A stretch of DNA of 7,312 nt, taken from the NCBI GenBank assembly GCA_035497635.1, contig DATJDB010000051.1, forward strand, positions 1-7,312. Direction: 5' to 3'. The DNA is from Serpens sp035497635 (GTDB lineage: Bacteria; Pseudomonadota; Gammaproteobacteria; Pseudomonadales; Pseudomonadaceae). Of the stretch, positions 6,888 through 7,312 are shown one piece after another. A program made the position numbers and the translations under genes. Every line of letters begins with the position of its first letter. Positions within the stretch are counted from its first letter, which is position 1. The notes below the pieces were generated by a model. The model made no database searches and had not been told where the DNA came from. It was given only the letters and a program-made list of their open reading frames with translations.

Positions 6888-7312
6888 TCACTCGAACAAC
6901 GCATCCAGCGCCTGTTCCAGCCGCGTCACGGCGATAACCTGCAAGCCGGGCGGCGCTTCCTTCGGCGCGTTGCCCTTGGGCACGATGGCGCGTTTGAAGC
7001 CGTGCTTGGCGGCTTCCTTCAGGCGTTCCTGGCCGCTGGGCACCGGGCGTACCTCGCCGGACAGGCCGATCTCGCCGAACACCAGCAAATCATGGGGCAG
7101 CGGGCGATTGCGCAGGCTGGACATCACCGCCGCCATCAGCGCCAGGTCGGAGGCGGTTTCCAGCACCTTCACGCCACCGACCACGTTGAGAAACACGTCC
7201 TGATCGTGGGTGGGAATGCCGCCGTGGCGGTGCAGCACCGCCAGCAGCATGGCCAGGCGGTTCGGGTCCAGGCCCAGGGTGACGCGGCGTGGGTTGGCCA
7301 GATGGCTGGTGT
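6888..7312 (-). CDS. radA: DNA repair protein RadA, C-terminal part (5' end beyond the window)
   Basis: RadA (also called Sms) is a RecA-related hexameric ATPase that promotes branch migration of recombination intermediates and helps process stalled forks. Only the last 140 codons are present. They are open to the window edge and end at TGA (complement of 6888-6890) after ALDALFE. This is the Lon-protease-like C-terminal domain, recognised from the LGLDPNRLAMLLAVLHRHGG segment, DVFLNVVGGVKV, RPLPHDLLVFGEIGLSGEVRPV and the GQERLKEAAKHGFKRAIVPKGN segment. The zinc finger, Walker A and KNRFG motif are upstream, outside the window, so integrity of the whole gene cannot be judged. It is convergent with glyA, 280 bp away across the terminator and the REP pair. 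Confidence 0.96.
   Translation of the reverse strand, partial: TSHLANPRRVTLGLDPNRLAMLLAVLHRHGGIPTHDQDVFLNVVGGVKVLETASDLALMAAVMSSLRNRPLPHDLLVFGEIGLSGEVRPVPSGQERLKEAAKHGFKRAIVPKGNAPKEAPPGLQVIAVTRLEQALDALFE

Noticed and set aside
6653..6937. 94-codon plus-strand open frame across the REP region
   Set aside because: It starts inside the glyA terminator, its repeated peptide (SRRAGF.GSG.VREL.RES) is simply the two REP copies translated, and it runs into the antisense of radA. Such frames are a common Pseudomonas misannotation.

Overview
The window looks like a core-chromosome segment of a Pseudomonas species. The evidence is GC-rich coding sequence, four recognisable proteins with Pseudomonas-type sequences, Pseudomonas-style REP palindromes (GTGGGAGCGG...TCCGCGAG), and a set of genes that also cluster in the same chromosomal region of P. 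aeruginosa PAO1. No mobile element, CRISPR array, tRNA or rRNA gene was found.

Layout: (1) 1-1449, minus strand: ettA, the ABC-F translational throttle ATPase, cut at its C-terminus by the window edge. (2) 1450-1695: a divergent intergenic region with only weak promoter candidates. (3) 1696-5220, plus strand: a 1174-residue membrane-anchored protein with about five PAS domains, a GGDEF domain and an EAL domain, matching the motility regulator MorA. (4) 5221-5353: a spacer with a short perfect hairpin and a good sigma70-like -10 element. (5) 5354-6607, plus strand: glyA, serine hydroxymethyltransferase, complete at 417 residues. (6) 6608-6887: a strong, probably bidirectional terminator, then two tandem copies of an inverted REP pair (REPIN-like). 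(7) 6888-7312, minus strand: the last 140 codons of radA, the recombination/branch-migration ATPase, convergent with glyA.

The genes are functionally separate: translation control, c-di-GMP signalling, one-carbon metabolism and DNA recombination. morA and glyA share a direction, but glyA appears to have its own promoter. I see no previously undescribed multi-gene system here. The points most worth a second look are the degenerate c-di-GMP inhibitory site in the MorA-like protein, its compact sensor layout, the tandem REP pair, and the closer gene spacing compared with PAO1, where the mexCD-oprJ/nfxB efflux locus lies between ettA and morA.
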